A DNA stretch of 64,000 nucleotides from DASTFP01 sp963816855 (GCA_963816855.1 CAWFMA010000013.1:1-64000), one strand, 5' to 3'; counted from the first letter of the stretch, positions 27,043-36,326 are shown. Numbers and translations: made by a program. The notes: generated by a model from the letters alone, not told the origin.

Positions 27043-28167
27043 CTATTTCAACGTTTCGAGGTAGGCGACGACAGCGTTGATCTCTTTTTCGTTCAGTTGC
27101 ATGTCGGGCATATAGGAGCCGGGTTTCAATATCTGCGGATCGTGCACCCACGACTTGAGGTTCTCTCTGGTGAGAGAAGCGACCCCTGCGCCAATGGTCT
27201 GGCGCATCATGAGCTTGCTCAAATCAGGACCGAAAACGCCTACAGCGACGCTATCGCTGACCTTGTGACAATTTACGCAGGAGTTTGCAAAAAAGATTCG
27301 ATGCCCCTCGATTTCCTCCGGCGTTTGAAGCGGTGCGGTGGGCGCCTTTTGCTGCGCTACCCATTTTTCGAATCCCTCGCGAGTTTGGACAATTACGCGC
27401 AGCAGCATGTTCGCGTGCTGGGTGCCACAATATTCCGCGCAATTTCCAAAATACACACCGGTCTCGAAAGGATCGATCCATGATTCGTTATCCTTGTTCG
27501 GGATGACATCCGTCTTGCCCGCCAGTTGCGGTACCCAAAAGCTGTGAATGACGTCGGCAGACTGAAGGGTCAGATGGGTGGGCGTGGCTTTGGAAACATC
27601 ACGCTCACTAATCGGAATGTGAATTTCGTTTGCGGTAATGATCCCGAGGTCCGGGTAGTGCACTTCCCACCACCATTGGTGACCCACCACGCGCACCTTC
27701 AGAGCATTTTCGGGAAGAGTGGGATTCTGGATCTCTCCAATGGTCCGACTGGTCACCAGGACGAGCACCACCGTGATCAGGATCGGAATCACGGTCCAGG
27801 CCAGCTCGATGTTGGTGCTTCCGTAAATTTGCGGGGGCTCGTTGCCGTCGTCGTTCTCCGGCCGCCGATACTTGACGATGATGTAAATCAGCATCCCGGT
27901 AACAATTATGAAGATGATCGCGCTGATCAGCAACACGAGCACGGCCGTCACGTGGATCATCTCCGCGGGCCGCGAGAGCGGTTGGAACATATCGGCGATC
28001 CGCCGCATCGGATATTCGCTGCCGGCTCCTTGACCGAAGGCCGGCGCGGCAAGGCAGATCAAAAACCCTAAGACACGCAGATACGCGGCTGAAATTTGTC
28101 CGGGGACGCTCACCACCCTTCTGGTTACCCAATCTTGGGGCCCGAAGAAAATCTTTTTTTTCGCCAA
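27043..28167 (-). CDS. coxB: caa3-type oxidase subunit II with cytochrome c domain
   Basis: A 374-aa protein: signal peptide (YLRVLGFLICLAAPAFG), two membrane helices (VTAVLVLLISAIIFIIVTGMLIYIIV and IELAWTVIPILITVVLVLV), then the cupredoxin domain with VVGHQWWWEVHYPDL, DVIHSFWVPQL and the CuA site CAEYCGTQHANM. A C-terminal cytochrome c domain adds CVNCH (about residue 302) and GSYMPDM with the axial Met. That fusion defines a caa3 oxidase, which takes electrons into its own haem c before CuA. It is the promoter-proximal gene of the respiratory operon, divergent from the M15 peptidase gene with 113 bp between. Confidence 0.95.
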   Translation of the reverse strand: MAKKKIFFGPQDWVTRRVVSVPGQISAAYLRVLGFLICLAAPAFGQGAGSEYPMRRIADMFQPLSRPAEMIHVTAVLVLLISAIIFIIVTGMLIYIIVKYRRPENDDGNEPPQIYGSTNIELAWTVIPILITVVLVLVTSRTIGEIQNPTLPENALKVRVVGHQWWWEVHYPDLGIITANEIHIPISERDVSKATPTHLTLQSADVIHSFWVPQLAGKTDVIPNKDNESWIDPFETGVYFGNCAEYCGTQHANMLLRVIVQTREGFEKWVAQQKAPTAPLQTPEEIEGHRIFFANSCVNCHKVSDSVAVGVFGPDLSKLMMRQTIGAGVASLTRENLKSWVHDPQILKPGSYMPDMQLNEKEINAVVAYLETLK

Positions 28168-28280
28168 TAGATCGAGAATTCCGGACGATTTTTTCAGAGC
28201 GAAATTTGTTTGACTGCGCGAGCCAAAAACTGCTTTGCAGATGAGCGAGTTGTGCTTTCTTAGCAGGACTCGAGAAGAGA

Positions 28281-28910
28281 ATGACTCCCGCCGACGATCA
28301 GAAACCTTCGCTTCTCACCAGGCGAGGAGTCTTGCGTTTGCTGGCGTTGACCGGCGCCAGTCTCGCTGCCGGCAGCGAGACTTCCCAGGCGTTCGTCGAT
28401 TTTTTCTCGAGCTACCAACCCGCGTCCGGCGGGATCTTGAAGAGACTCGACATCCCGGCCGAGTGGATTCCCCAGCTCGGTTCCCAATTGCCGAGCTACG
28501 CAGACTACCTGCAGCGTTTCAGGTTCCGCCAAATGTCGGTCCGCCAGGTCATCGCTCCTCACGCCAACTCCCACGGGAGCGTCCACAACAGCCTTCCTCC
28601 GCGCTTCATGTGGAGAAACATCCGCTCCACCTTGCAGGTGGTCGATTCGTTGGCCGACCGTCTGGACCTGCCGGTCCACGAAGTCGTTTCCGTCTATCGC
28701 ACCCCTGCTTACAATGCTCGCTGCCCGGGCGCCAAGAGCAACTCCTACCACCTTTGCAACAACGCGATGGATGTCGTTTTCAAATGCCCGCCAGGCAAAG
28801 TCGCCGCCATGGCTCGCGCGATGCGGTCGGCGGGTTTGTTCAAAGGCGGCGTGGGCCGCTACGGAAGCTTTACCCACGTCGACACCCGCGGAAGCAACGC
28901 GGACTGGTAG
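28281..28910 (+). CDS. Tat-exported peptidase M15 / YcbK-like protein
   Basis: A 209-aa protein with a twin-arginine signal (TRRGVLRLLALTGASLAAG). The C-terminal half fits the M15/DUF882 zinc peptidase fold: VVSVYRTPAYNA, SYHLCNNAMDVVF (zinc His and Asp spaced H-x6-D) and SFTHVDTRG (second HxD). Members cut peptide cross-links or D-Ala ends in peptidoglycan, or bind them. Export through Tat is consistent with metal loading in the cytoplasm. It lies alone between the divergent respiratory operon and the TetR operon. The exact bond cleaved is unknown. Confidence 0.82.
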   Translation: MTPADDQKPSLLTRRGVLRLLALTGASLAAGSETSQAFVDFFSSYQPASGGILKRLDIPAEWIPQLGSQLPSYADYLQRFRFRQMSVRQVIAPHANSHGSVHNSLPPRFMWRNIRSTLQVVDSLADRLDLPVHEVVSVYRTPAYNARCPGAKSNSYHLCNNAMDVVFKCPPGKVAAMARAMRSAGLFKGGVGRYGSFTHVDTRGSNADW

Positions 28911-29009
28911 TCGCGCGCCGACCGCCTGAGGCGGCCCTCGGGCCGGCAAATGTCCCAAGGGGCGGTTTTGCCCTTGCGGGAAACGCAAAATACTGATATA
29001 GTTTCCATC

Positions 29010-29630
29010 GTGAGAAACACGCCAACCTCTCCGATGCGCGACCGGATCGTGCGCGTGGCCGGGAAAATCTTTCTGCGGTCGGGATTCAACCGGGTCTCCA
29101 TGGACGATGTGGCGCGCGAGCTGGGGATGAGCAAGAAGACGGTCTACTTGCACTTCGAAAGCAAGGAAGAGCTGTTGCGGGCGGTGCTCCTGCGCCGGGT
29201 ATCGGAGGCTGACGCGGGTCTGGAGCGTCTGGTGAAGGAGAAGGGGACCTTTCCGGCAAAGCTTCGGCAGGTTGTTCGTTTCCTGCAGGAGATGGTCTCC
29301 GACGTGAGCCCCGTTTTTCTGGAAGATATTCGCCGTTACGCGCCGGACTGCTTCCATCTGGTGGAGGAGTTCCGCGGCCGGGCGATTCCGCATTATTTTG
29401 GGCGGCTGTTCGAAGAGGGGATTCTTGCCGGGCACCTTCGGCCACAGCTGAACAGAGATCTGTTGGTCCGGGTGTTGGTTCTTTCGGTTCAAGGAATCAT
29501 CCGTCCCGAGGCGATCGCCGAGCTGCGCCTGCATCCGCGGCAAGCTCTGGAGCAAATCCTGGAGATTCTCTTTTTGGGGATCCTGACGCCCGGCGGCCGC
29601 AAGGTTCATCGTCATCTTTTGAGGTCATGA
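29010..29630 (+). CDS. TetR/AcrR-family transcriptional regulator
   Basis: The N-terminal helix-turn-helix is clear: RDRIVRVAGKIFLRSGFNRV then SMDDVARELGMSKKTVYLHFESKEELLRAVL. The C-terminal ligand domain has a CecR/YbiH-like feel (FLQEMVSDVSPVFLEDIRRYAPD). A GTG at 29010 starts directly after a -10-like TGATATAGT, suggesting little or no leader; an ATG at 28950 in the same frame is an alternative. Its stop overlaps the HlyD start by 4 nt, so it probably represses its own exporter operon in the way CecR controls ybhGFSR. Inducer unknown. Confidence 0.85.
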   Translation: MRNTPTSPMRDRIVRVAGKIFLRSGFNRVSMDDVARELGMSKKTVYLHFESKEELLRAVLLRRVSEADAGLERLVKEKGTFPAKLRQVVRFLQEMVSDVSPVFLEDIRRYAPDCFHLVEEFRGRAIPHYFGRLFEEGILAGHLRPQLNRDLLVRVLVLSVQGIIRPEAIAELRLHPRQALEQILEILFLGILTPGGRKVHRHLLRS

Positions 29631-30481
29631 AACGCTTTTTGCCTTTGCTGGTTGTCCTGGTTATTGCCGCCGCGGCGGCTTGGTTTTGGTTGAACAGACG
29701 GGGCGGCGAGAGCACCGGCTTTTTCTCCGGCTACGCGGAGGGAGAGCTTGTGTACGTTGCGAGCCCGATCGCCGGCCAGCTTGAAACGTTGACGGTCAAT
29801 CGTGGCGACCAGATTGAAAAGGCCGCTTTGCTCTTCGAGTTGGAGCGCAAAGCGGAACGCGCGGCGCGCGCGGAAGCCGAGGAAACCTCCCGGGAAAGCG
29901 ACGCCCGTCTCGACAAGGCCAACCTGGACTACACCCGGGCAAAGAGTCTTCGCGAAAAGCGCGTGATCTCGCCCGAGGATTACGACACGGCGCAGCAGAA
30001 TCAGCTGGCGGCTGAGCATGCCAGCGCAGCCCGCAAGAACGCTCTCGAGCAAGCGGACTGGCGATTCAGTCAAAAGGTGCAATCCGCGCCAGTCAGCGGG
30101 CTCGTCTACGACACCTATTTTCGCCCGGGCGAATGGGTGCCGGCCGGCACGCCGGTCTTGTCAATTCTCCCCCCGGAATACATGAAGGTGCGCTTCTTCG
30201 TTCCCGAGGGCGCGCTGGGGAAATTTCAGATCGGAACTCCCTTGGAGATCATCTCGGATGGTCTCCGCGCTCCGCTGGCAGGCAAGGTGAGCTTTGTTTC
30301 CCCCCAGGCGGAATACACGTTGCCGATTATCTACAGCCGGGAGAACCGCGGCAAACTGGTGTTTCTCGTCGAGGCCTCGCTGACGCCAGACGAGGCCCGG
30401 CAGCTGCATGCCGGCGCGCCGATAGAGGTCCATCTCAAAAGCGCCAGCGACACCAGTCGCGTCGCGGAGCAAGCGAAATGA
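29627..30481 (+). CDS. HlyD-family periplasmic adaptor (YbhG-like)
   Basis: A 284-aa membrane-fusion protein: one N-terminal anchor helix (FLPLLVVLVIAAAAAWFWL), a split lipoyl domain (YVASPIAGQLETLTVNRGDQI... and SAPVSGLVYDTYFRPGEWVPAG), and between them a charged coiled-coil hairpin (about 75-145, ELERKAERAARAEAEETSR). A beta-barrel part follows (MKVRFFVPEGALGKFQIG). The adaptor would bridge the ABC transporter encoded next to an outer-membrane channel. The stop overlaps the ATPase start by 4 nt. The order TetR-HlyD-ATPase-permease is that of the E. coli cecR-ybhG-F-S/R cluster. Confidence 0.88.
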   Translation: MKRFLPLLVVLVIAAAAAWFWLNRRGGESTGFFSGYAEGELVYVASPIAGQLETLTVNRGDQIEKAALLFELERKAERAARAEAEETSRESDARLDKANLDYTRAKSLREKRVISPEDYDTAQQNQLAAEHASAARKNALEQADWRFSQKVQSAPVSGLVYDTYFRPGEWVPAGTPVLSILPPEYMKVRFFVPEGALGKFQIGTPLEIISDGLRAPLAGKVSFVSPQAEYTLPIIYSRENRGKLVFLVEASLTPDEARQLHAGAPIEVHLKSASDTSRVAEQAK

Positions 30482-31428
30482 GCTCCTCAGCGACCCTCGG
30501 GGAATTTCCAGGCGATCTGGCCATCGATGTTCAGGACATCACAAAAAGCTTCGAAGGTCGGGTGGTGGTGGATGGGCTCGCCATGCAGGTCCGGCGGGGT
30601 GAAATCTACGGCTTTCTCGGACCCAACGGCAGCGGCAAGACCACCTTCTTGCGCATTCTTTGCGGCCTTCTCAAACCGGACTCCGGAAGCGGCACCTGCC
30701 TCGGCCTCGACGTGATCACCCGAAGCGGCGCAATCAAACGGCGGGTTGGCTACATGACCCAGCGATTCAGCCTCTACGAAGACCTTTCGATCGCGGAAAA
30801 TCTGCGGTTTGTCGCCGACATCTATGAGATGCCCGGTGCGAACGAAGCGGTGAAAAAAGTGCTGGAAAGCATGGGCCTGGAGCGCCGGGGAAATCAACTC
30901 GCCGGACAGCTTTCCGGCGGATGGAAACAGCGGCTCGCCCTTGCCGCCTGCCTCATCCACAAGCCGGAACTTCTCCTCTTGGACGAGCCCACCGCGGGAG
31001 TCGATCCCAAGGCCAGGCGCGACTTCTGGGAGGAGATTCACCGCCTCGCCGAAGAGGGGCTCACCGTGCTGGTGACGACCCATTACATGGATGAGGCCGA
31101 GCGCTGCCATCGCCTGGCCTACATCGCCTACGGAAAACTGCTGGCCAAAGGGACCATCGAAGACGTGCTGGCTTCCGCCCGTTTGACAACCTGGGAAGTC
31201 TCCGGCCCTCAGATCGGCTCGCTCTCGGCCAAACTCCGCGCGCTCCCGGGCCTCGAGCAGGTCACCGCCTTTGGAAACAAGCTTCATGTCAGCGGACGCG
31301 ATCCCAAGGCCGTCGAGCAGACGATCGCGCCGTTTCGCCAACAGCCCTATGCCTGGGAAAAGATCGAGCCCGGGCTCGAGGACGCTTTCATCGGCCTGAT
31401 GCAGGCCGCACGCGACAATTTCGAATGA
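30478..31428 (+). CDS. ABC transporter ATP-binding protein (YbhF-like half)
   Basis: A 316-aa nucleotide-binding subunit. Walker A is GPNGSGKTT (about residue 50), the Q-loop MTQRFSLYEDLSIAEN, the signature QLSGGWKQRLALA, Walker B LLLLDEPTAGVDP and the H-loop VTTHYMDEAERC. The C-terminal 80 residues are the accessory domain common in DrrA/NatA-like exporters. The ATG at 30478 overlaps the HlyD stop, and the frame continues upstream only as a shadow of HlyD. E. coli YbhF is a tandem of two such domains; this one has a single domain, so it likely works as a homodimer. Confidence 0.92.
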   Translation: MSSSATLGEFPGDLAIDVQDITKSFEGRVVVDGLAMQVRRGEIYGFLGPNGSGKTTFLRILCGLLKPDSGSGTCLGLDVITRSGAIKRRVGYMTQRFSLYEDLSIAENLRFVADIYEMPGANEAVKKVLESMGLERRGNQLAGQLSGGWKQRLALAACLIHKPELLLLDEPTAGVDPKARRDFWEEIHRLAEEGLTVLVTTHYMDEAERCHRLAYIAYGKLLAKGTIEDVLASARLTTWEVSGPQIGSLSAKLRALPGLEQVTAFGNKLHVSGRDPKAVEQTIAPFRQQPYAWEKIEPGLEDAFIGLMQAARDNFE

Positions 31429-31477
31429 AAGGCCGACTCATGCGGCTGTTCTCCATCCGGCTTCCCGGTCTCGAGCC

Positions 31478-32617
31478 ATGATGTCCTTTCCATTCAACCT
31501 CGTTCGTTTCGCCGCGATCATCCGGAAGGAATTCATCCAGATGAGGCGTGATCGGCTCACCTTTGCAATGATGTTTGGCATCCCGATCGTTCAGCTGATT
31601 CTTTTCGGTTTCGCCATCAACTCGGATCCGAAGGACCTGCCGGTCGCCGTTCTGGCCTCGGACAACAGCCCGTTTGCGCGAAGATTTGTTCATGCGATGG
31701 AGAACAGCGGCTATTTCAAGATCGTTGACCATGTCGAGACGGAACAGGCCGCTCAAGACTTGCTGGCCCGGGGGGACGTTCAGTTCGTTCTCAATTTGCC
31801 CTCGGACTTTTCGCGCCGGCTCGTCCGCGGAGAGAGACCGGCGATGCTGGTTCAGGCCGACGCGACGGATCCGACGGCTGTAAGTTCCGCAGTTCAGGTC
31901 CTCAACGAGATCTCCAGGTCGGCATTTAATCGCGATTTGGCCGGATCCTTGCAAAACCTCTCCGCGAAAGCGGGCCCGGTGGACCTCAGGATCCATCTCG
32001 AATACAATCCCGATCGCGTGACGCAATACAACATCGTCCCGGGCCTGATGGGCGTCGTGTTGACGATGACGATGGTGATGATCACCGCCTTGGCCGTCAC
32101 GCGCGAAAGGGAACGCGGGACGATGGAAAGCCTCCTGGCCACCCCGGCGCTGCCCCTCGAGGTCATGACCGGAAAGATCGTCCCGTATATCCTCGTGGGT
32201 TACGTTCAGGTAACGCTCATTCTCGCGGCGGCCAAACTGATTTTCCATGTTCCCATGGTCGGAAGCCTGTTGCTTCTCTACCTCTGCGCGCTCTGCTTCA
32301 TTGCCGCGACGCTGGCGGTTGGCATCACCATCTCAACCCTCGCCACAAACCAATTGCAAGCGCTGCAGATGTCGTTCTTCTTCTTTCTCCCCTCGCTGTT
32401 ACTCTCCGGGTTCATGTTTCCGTTCCGGGGCATGCCGGAATGGGCCCAAGTTCTTGGCCAGATTCTGCCGTTGACTCATTTCCTGCGGGTCTTGCGGGGC
32501 ATTCTCCTGAAAGGAAATCAATTCGCCGACGTCTGGCCAGAAATCTGGCCGATCCTCCTCTTCGGCGTGGTCGCGATGTGCTTCGGAGCGGTGCGCTACC
32601 GGCGAACGCTTGACTGA
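31478..32617 (+). CDS. ABC-2 type exporter permease (YbhR/YbhS-like)
   Basis: A 379-aa permease with the ABC2 layout: an N-terminal helix (LTFAMMFGIPIVQLILFGFAI), a large periplasmic domain (about 50-175, beginning DPKDLPVAVLASDNSPFARRF), and a C-terminal five-helix bundle containing VPGLMGVVLTMTMVMITALAVTRERERGTMESLLATPA, the hallmark of this group. The segment LSGFMFPFRGMPEWAQVLGQILPLTHFLRVLRGI is also typical. It starts 49 bp after the ATPase stop and is the last gene of the operon. Only one permease gene is present where E. coli has two, so a homodimer is likely. Substrate unknown (hydrophobic drugs are usual). Confidence 0.9.
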   Translation: MMSFPFNLVRFAAIIRKEFIQMRRDRLTFAMMFGIPIVQLILFGFAINSDPKDLPVAVLASDNSPFARRFVHAMENSGYFKIVDHVETEQAAQDLLARGDVQFVLNLPSDFSRRLVRGERPAMLVQADATDPTAVSSAVQVLNEISRSAFNRDLAGSLQNLSAKAGPVDLRIHLEYNPDRVTQYNIVPGLMGVVLTMTMVMITALAVTRERERGTMESLLATPALPLEVMTGKIVPYILVGYVQVTLILAAAKLIFHVPMVGSLLLLYLCALCFIAATLAVGITISTLATNQLQALQMSFFFFLPSLLLSGFMFPFRGMPEWAQVLGQILPLTHFLRVLRGILLKGNQFADVWPEIWPILLFGVVAMCFGAVRYRRTLD

Positions 32618-32622
32618 AAAAA

Positions 32623-32649
32623 CGCCGGCGACATCGTCGCGGCGCCGGC
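32623..32649 (-). terminator. Rho-independent terminator of nagB-side operon
   Basis: On the minus strand GCCGGCG, a 12-nt loop and CGCCGGC form a GC stem followed by G and six T. It lies 23 bp after the nagB stop. The stem may also slow transcription arriving from the ABC operon on the other strand. Confidence 0.7.
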
Positions 32650-32671
32650 AGATCCACGATGCTTTTCTGAT

Positions 32672-33469
32672 CTATCGCCGGTCTCGGAACTCCTGCCAGT
32701 CCGGTTCGTTCTCGAAGATCCAATCGTAGTATTCACGCTCCTTGAGATCGCGGGCCGCGTCCTCGTCAACAATGACCTTGCAATTGCGGTGCAACTGGAT
32801 CGCGGAGGCGCTGATCATCGCGGTAATCGGCCCTTCCACGGCTTTGGCCAGAATGGACGCCTTGCCGGCTCCGGTCGCCAAGAGCAGCAATTCACGCGCA
32901 TCCAGGATCGTGCCGACTCCCATAGTGAGCGCCCGCTTCGGCACCTTGTCGGGATCCCCTCCGAACATTTCTGCGTTCTGCTGGCGCGTCAGCGGAGTGA
33001 GGGCCTTGTCCCGGGTGCGGGACATCAGGGCGGAAAGGGGTTCGTTAAATCCGATATGGCCGGCCTCACCGATGCCCAGGAGCTGCAAGTCCAGCCCGCC
33101 GGCATCCCGGATGCGCTGCTCGTATTGGGCGGCAGCGGCGCAAAGATCCGTCGCCATACCATCGGGCACATGGGTTTTGGCGAGGTCCACATTCACCCGG
33201 CTGAAAAGGTGGCGATTCATGTAAAAGCGATAAGAGTGCTCGTCCTCTGCCGGAATACCGATGTACTCGTCGAGGTTGAAGGTACGGCAGGCCGAGAAAT
33301 CCAGCCCTTCGTTCTGGTGGGCGGCGACGAGCCGGTCATAAACCCGCTCCATTGTGCGGCCGGTAGCCAGGCCGAGGACGAGATCGGGTTTGGCGCGCAA
33401 ACGGGTGGCGATCAGCCGGCAGGCGAGGTCCGCGGCCTCATCGGGGCTCGGTCGAATGATAACTTCCAT
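32672..33469 (-). CDS. nagB: Glucosamine-6-phosphate deaminase
   Basis: A 265-aa enzyme of normal length, converting glucosamine 6-phosphate to fructose 6-phosphate and ammonia. Motifs are VLGLATGRTMERVYD, the FNLDEYIGIPAEDEHSYRFYM block with the catalytic acid region, LQLLGIGEAGHIGFNEP (GIGxxGHIxFNEP signature) and TMGVGTILDARELLLLATGAGKA. The C-terminus has CKVIVDEDAA. It begins 2 nt after the stop of the PIG-L deacetylase gene, so the pair forms an amino-sugar operon. The first activity can release acetate from an N-acetyl sugar and the second deaminates the product; that pathway link is inference. Confidence 0.93.
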   Translation of the reverse strand: MEVIIRPSPDEAADLACRLIATRLRAKPDLVLGLATGRTMERVYDRLVAAHQNEGLDFSACRTFNLDEYIGIPAEDEHSYRFYMNRHLFSRVNVDLAKTHVPDGMATDLCAAAAQYEQRIRDAGGLDLQLLGIGEAGHIGFNEPLSALMSRTRDKALTPLTRQQNAEMFGGDPDKVPKRALTMGVGTILDARELLLLATGAGKASILAKAVEGPITAMISASAIQLHRNCKVIVDEDAARDLKEREYYDWIFENEPDWQEFRDRR

Positions 33470-33471
33470 GG

Positions 33472-34335
33472 TTAGTGAGATTTCTGTGGAAACAGGCCGG
33501 TCAGATCATCCTTGCTCGAGATCACCCGTCCGGTTTTGAGCGCGTTGTGAAATCGTCCATTTTCCCAGCGCCGCAACCGATAAAGGGTCGCGAAGGCGAA
33601 GCGCGGAGCCGCTCCACCCTGGCCTCCCACCAACTCTGCTCCCCGACGGACGTTGTCCATCATCCAGCCGGGCAGACGGAGGTGGTAGGGGTTCCGGTAG
33701 ACCTCGCCGACGTGCAGGGAGAGCGCGGCGACCAGGTCCGCCACGTCCGCGGTATTCGACTCGATCAGCAGATTCGGAGTATCCATCGCGCCCCAAAATT
33801 CTGTCTCAACTACCTGGCACGCCAGATCCGAAGAACCGAGCGCTTCCAATATCAGATGATGAACACCGATGTGGGTCTGGTTCCAATCGTCGTCGTGCGG
33901 AAAGAAAACGACCGCGGGCTCGTGTTCCTTCAACAGGTTGGCGATGGCCGCTACAGACGCCGACCAGCGCCCGGGATCTTTTTCCCGCGCGGCGGGATTG
34001 ATCCCCTCGAGCGCTCTTTCTCCCGGCTTGACCAGACCAAAACCGATGTAGTCACAGCAGTTCTTCAGCTCCTCCCAGCGTTCGGCCTGCCGGTCACGCC
34101 GGCTGCCGAGGGTGACCGCCACGTTGATGACATTGAATTTCAGTTCGCGCAGCAATCGGAGCGGCAAACCGCCGATAATGACTTCGTCATCCGGGTGGGG
34201 CGCGAATATCAACGCTTTGGGAGCGTTCGCCGCGGGAAGGTGCTCGGGTGGCCTTGGGCTTGCGGGATGTAGCATTTCGCCCTCGTTCAACATCCGGGCG
34301 AAGTTTTCGACAAAAGTCCGGTAGGGATTGTCCAT
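33472..34335 (-). CDS. PIG-L family N-acetylglucosamine deacetylase-like protein
   Basis: A 287-aa zinc hydrolase. The metal box APHPDDEVIIGG (about residues 46-57) gives His and two Asp, and the later HDDDWNQTHIGVHHLILEAL provides the second histidine region. Members deacetylate GlcNAc groups of small molecules or glycans. The neighbour nagB suggests a sugar-phosphate or chitin-derived substrate. It contains NVAVTLGSRRDRQAERWEELKNCCDYIGF, typical of the family. No signal peptide was seen, so it should be cytoplasmic. It is probably the first gene of the two-gene operon, with 287 bp of upstream spacer. Confidence 0.88.
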   Translation of the reverse strand: MDNPYRTFVENFARMLNEGEMLHPASPRPPEHLPAANAPKALIFAPHPDDEVIIGGLPLRLLRELKFNVINVAVTLGSRRDRQAERWEELKNCCDYIGFGLVKPGERALEGINPAAREKDPGRWSASVAAIANLLKEHEPAVVFFPHDDDWNQTHIGVHHLILEALGSSDLACQVVETEFWGAMDTPNLLIESNTADVADLVAALSLHVGEVYRNPYHLRLPGWMMDNVRRGAELVGGQGGAAPRFAFATLYRLRRWENGRFHNALKTGRVISSKDDLTGLFPQKSH

Positions 34336-34622
34336 TTGAATTGGTTACTCTAGGGCGCGTGGAGCGGCCCGCGGCGTTGCGAATAACCCAAAAGCGCGCG
34401 CCGCTGACCGACTCTGAGGGTTTGCTTAGGTTAGTCAACGCATTTTTGCTTAGCCGCCGCGCAGCACAACTGCCGCGCCTTGGACGCGCTCCTGCGGCCC
34501 CAGGCGGTTGTTCTTTGAGACCTTTCCGCAGGCGAAGCATCAGAAGCCCGCTGTTCAATTCGCCAGGAACTGCTTGCCCGATGCAGCGCAAGCGGCACCA
34601 ACCATCGAGTCTCGCGGTGGGA

Positions 34623-36215
34623 TCAATGCTCGGCCCGTGAACGCGCGAAATATTGCGAGATTTGTTCGCCCAGCCGGGGGCCGATGCCGGAGACTGCCGA
34701 AATCTCCTTCATCGAGCTTCTCCGAATTCGCTCGACAGACCCGAAGGTCTGCAGGAGGGCTTTCTTGCGAGACTCGGAGACCCCCGGAATCTCATCAAGC
34801 ACGCTCTCGCTGATTCGCTTTTTCAGCAGCAGGCTGTGAAAGCTATTGGCAAAGCGGTGCGCTTCATCGCGAATCCGCTGGAGCAGCATCAGCGCGCCGC
34901 TGTCCTCGGGCAATCTCAGCGGCAGTGGCCGCCCGGGCCGATAGATCTCCTCGAATTCCTTGGCCAGCCCAATGATCGGCTGGTCGAAAAGCCCGAGACG
35001 CTGAAGTTCCTTGCATGCGCTGGAAAGCTGACCTCTGCCCCCATCGACGATGATCAGGTCCGGCAGGCCCGCCGGCGTGCGGTTGATCTCCGATAGCGTG
35101 CGGAGCGATTCTGATGGTGATTCCTGGCTGAACTCCCGCGAGTAGTCGACCGACTCGCTCTCTCGCGCAAGGCTCTGTTCTTTGTTTCCCGATTCTTCGC
35201 GCAGGACGCGGGAATACCGCCTTTTGACCACTTCCGCCATGCTTGCGAAATCATCCTGAGTCGGGGTTCCCCTTATCCGGTATCTTCGGTAGTTTGCTCG
35301 ATCCGGCATTCCGTCCTTGAAACGCACCATGCTCGCCACGATGTGCGTGCTCGAGATGTTCGAAATGTCGAAGCATTCCATGATTCGCGGCAGCCTGCCG
35401 AGTTGAAGGGCATCCGCCAACGCGCTGAGATCCGCTTCGGGATCTATCGCGCCGGGCAGCGCCTTGCGCGTGAAGCGGGTCATCGGTTTGGTCGTCCGCC
35501 TGAGATCCTCGAGAAGGTTGCGGAGCTGCGCCGCCTTCTCAAAATCGAGCTTTTCCGCGGCGGCCTTCATTTCGATCTCCACCTGTTCCATTATCTGCCG
35601 GGAGGCGCCTTCGAGGAATTCACAAGCTTCGTCCACCCGGCGGCGATAGTCCTCCTGGGTGATTTTTCCGATGCAGGGAGCGGAGCAGTTCTTTATCACG
35701 TGATCCAGGCAATGCCGATAGTCCCGCTCCCCAGGCAAAGGCGGCCGGCACGAGCGGATGCCAAACCTCTTGCGGATGGCTCCCAATGTCGCCCGCAGGG
35801 CGCCGCTGTGCGCAAAGGGCCCAAAATAGCGGGCTCCGTCGTCCTTGCGGAGGCGGGTCAGCTGAAATTTGGGCCATGGATCCGCCGGGTCCACGCGCAC
35901 CAGAAGGAAGCGTTTGTCGTCGCGAAAGCTGACGTTGTACTTGGGCCGAAACTCCTTGATCAAGCGCCCCTCGAAGAGCACGGCTTCAGCCTCGCTGCGG
36001 ACAACGTGCCACTCGAACTCCCAGATGCTCTCCACAAGGGCACGCGTCTTGGGGTCGGCTCTCATCTGCCTGGAGGGGGCAAAATAGTGGGAGAGCCGCT
36101 TTCGCAGATCGCGCGCTTTGCCCACATAGATTACACGCTTAAGCCTGTCGCGCATCACGTAGACGCCCGGCCGGTGGGGCACGTCACGAAGCTTGGCTTG
36201 GATCTTCTCGGGCAC
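34623..36215 (-). CDS. uvrC: Excinuclease ABC subunit C
   Basis: The nuclease of nucleotide excision repair, making both incisions around a lesion with UvrB. Domains in order: GIY-YIG (PGVYVMRDRLKRVIYVGKARDLRKRL, 15-40), a Cys-rich region (DHVIKNCSAPCIGKI), UVR motif (KLDFEKAAQLRNLLEDL, about 225-240), RNase H-like C-domain (ECFDISNISSTHIVASMVRF, LPDLIIVDGGRGQLSSA, IIGLAKEFEEIYRPG, DEAHRFANSFHSLLLKK) and helix-hairpin-helix (LDEIPGVSESRKKALLQTFGS, ISAVSGIGPRLGEQI). At 530 aa it is shorter than the usual ~600, mainly in linkers, but no domain is missing. Confidence 0.95.
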   Translation of the reverse strand: MPEKIQAKLRDVPHRPGVYVMRDRLKRVIYVGKARDLRKRLSHYFAPSRQMRADPKTRALVESIWEFEWHVVRSEAEAVLFEGRLIKEFRPKYNVSFRDDKRFLLVRVDPADPWPKFQLTRLRKDDGARYFGPFAHSGALRATLGAIRKRFGIRSCRPPLPGERDYRHCLDHVIKNCSAPCIGKITQEDYRRRVDEACEFLEGASRQIMEQVEIEMKAAAEKLDFEKAAQLRNLLEDLRRTTKPMTRFTRKALPGAIDPEADLSALADALQLGRLPRIMECFDISNISSTHIVASMVRFKDGMPDRANYRRYRIRGTPTQDDFASMAEVVKRRYSRVLREESGNKEQSLARESESVDYSREFSQESPSESLRTLSEINRTPAGLPDLIIVDGGRGQLSSACKELQRLGLFDQPIIGLAKEFEEIYRPGRPLPLRLPEDSGALMLLQRIRDEAHRFANSFHSLLLKKRISESVLDEIPGVSESRKKALLQTFGSVERIRRSSMKEISAVSGIGPRLGEQISQYFARSRAEH

Positions 36216-36326
36216 GGCATTATTGTACCACGAAGGAAATCAACGGCATCGAGAATTTCTGGACGGCCGCGCCTGGGGAATGCCGGCTTGCGCCGCCGCA
36301 GGAAGGCACTATCCTATCGCGATTCA

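Noticed and set aside
35343..36326. Apparent 328-codon N-terminal extension of the ExbB-like protein
   Set aside because: It runs through the antisense of uvrC; the signal peptide begins at 36327.
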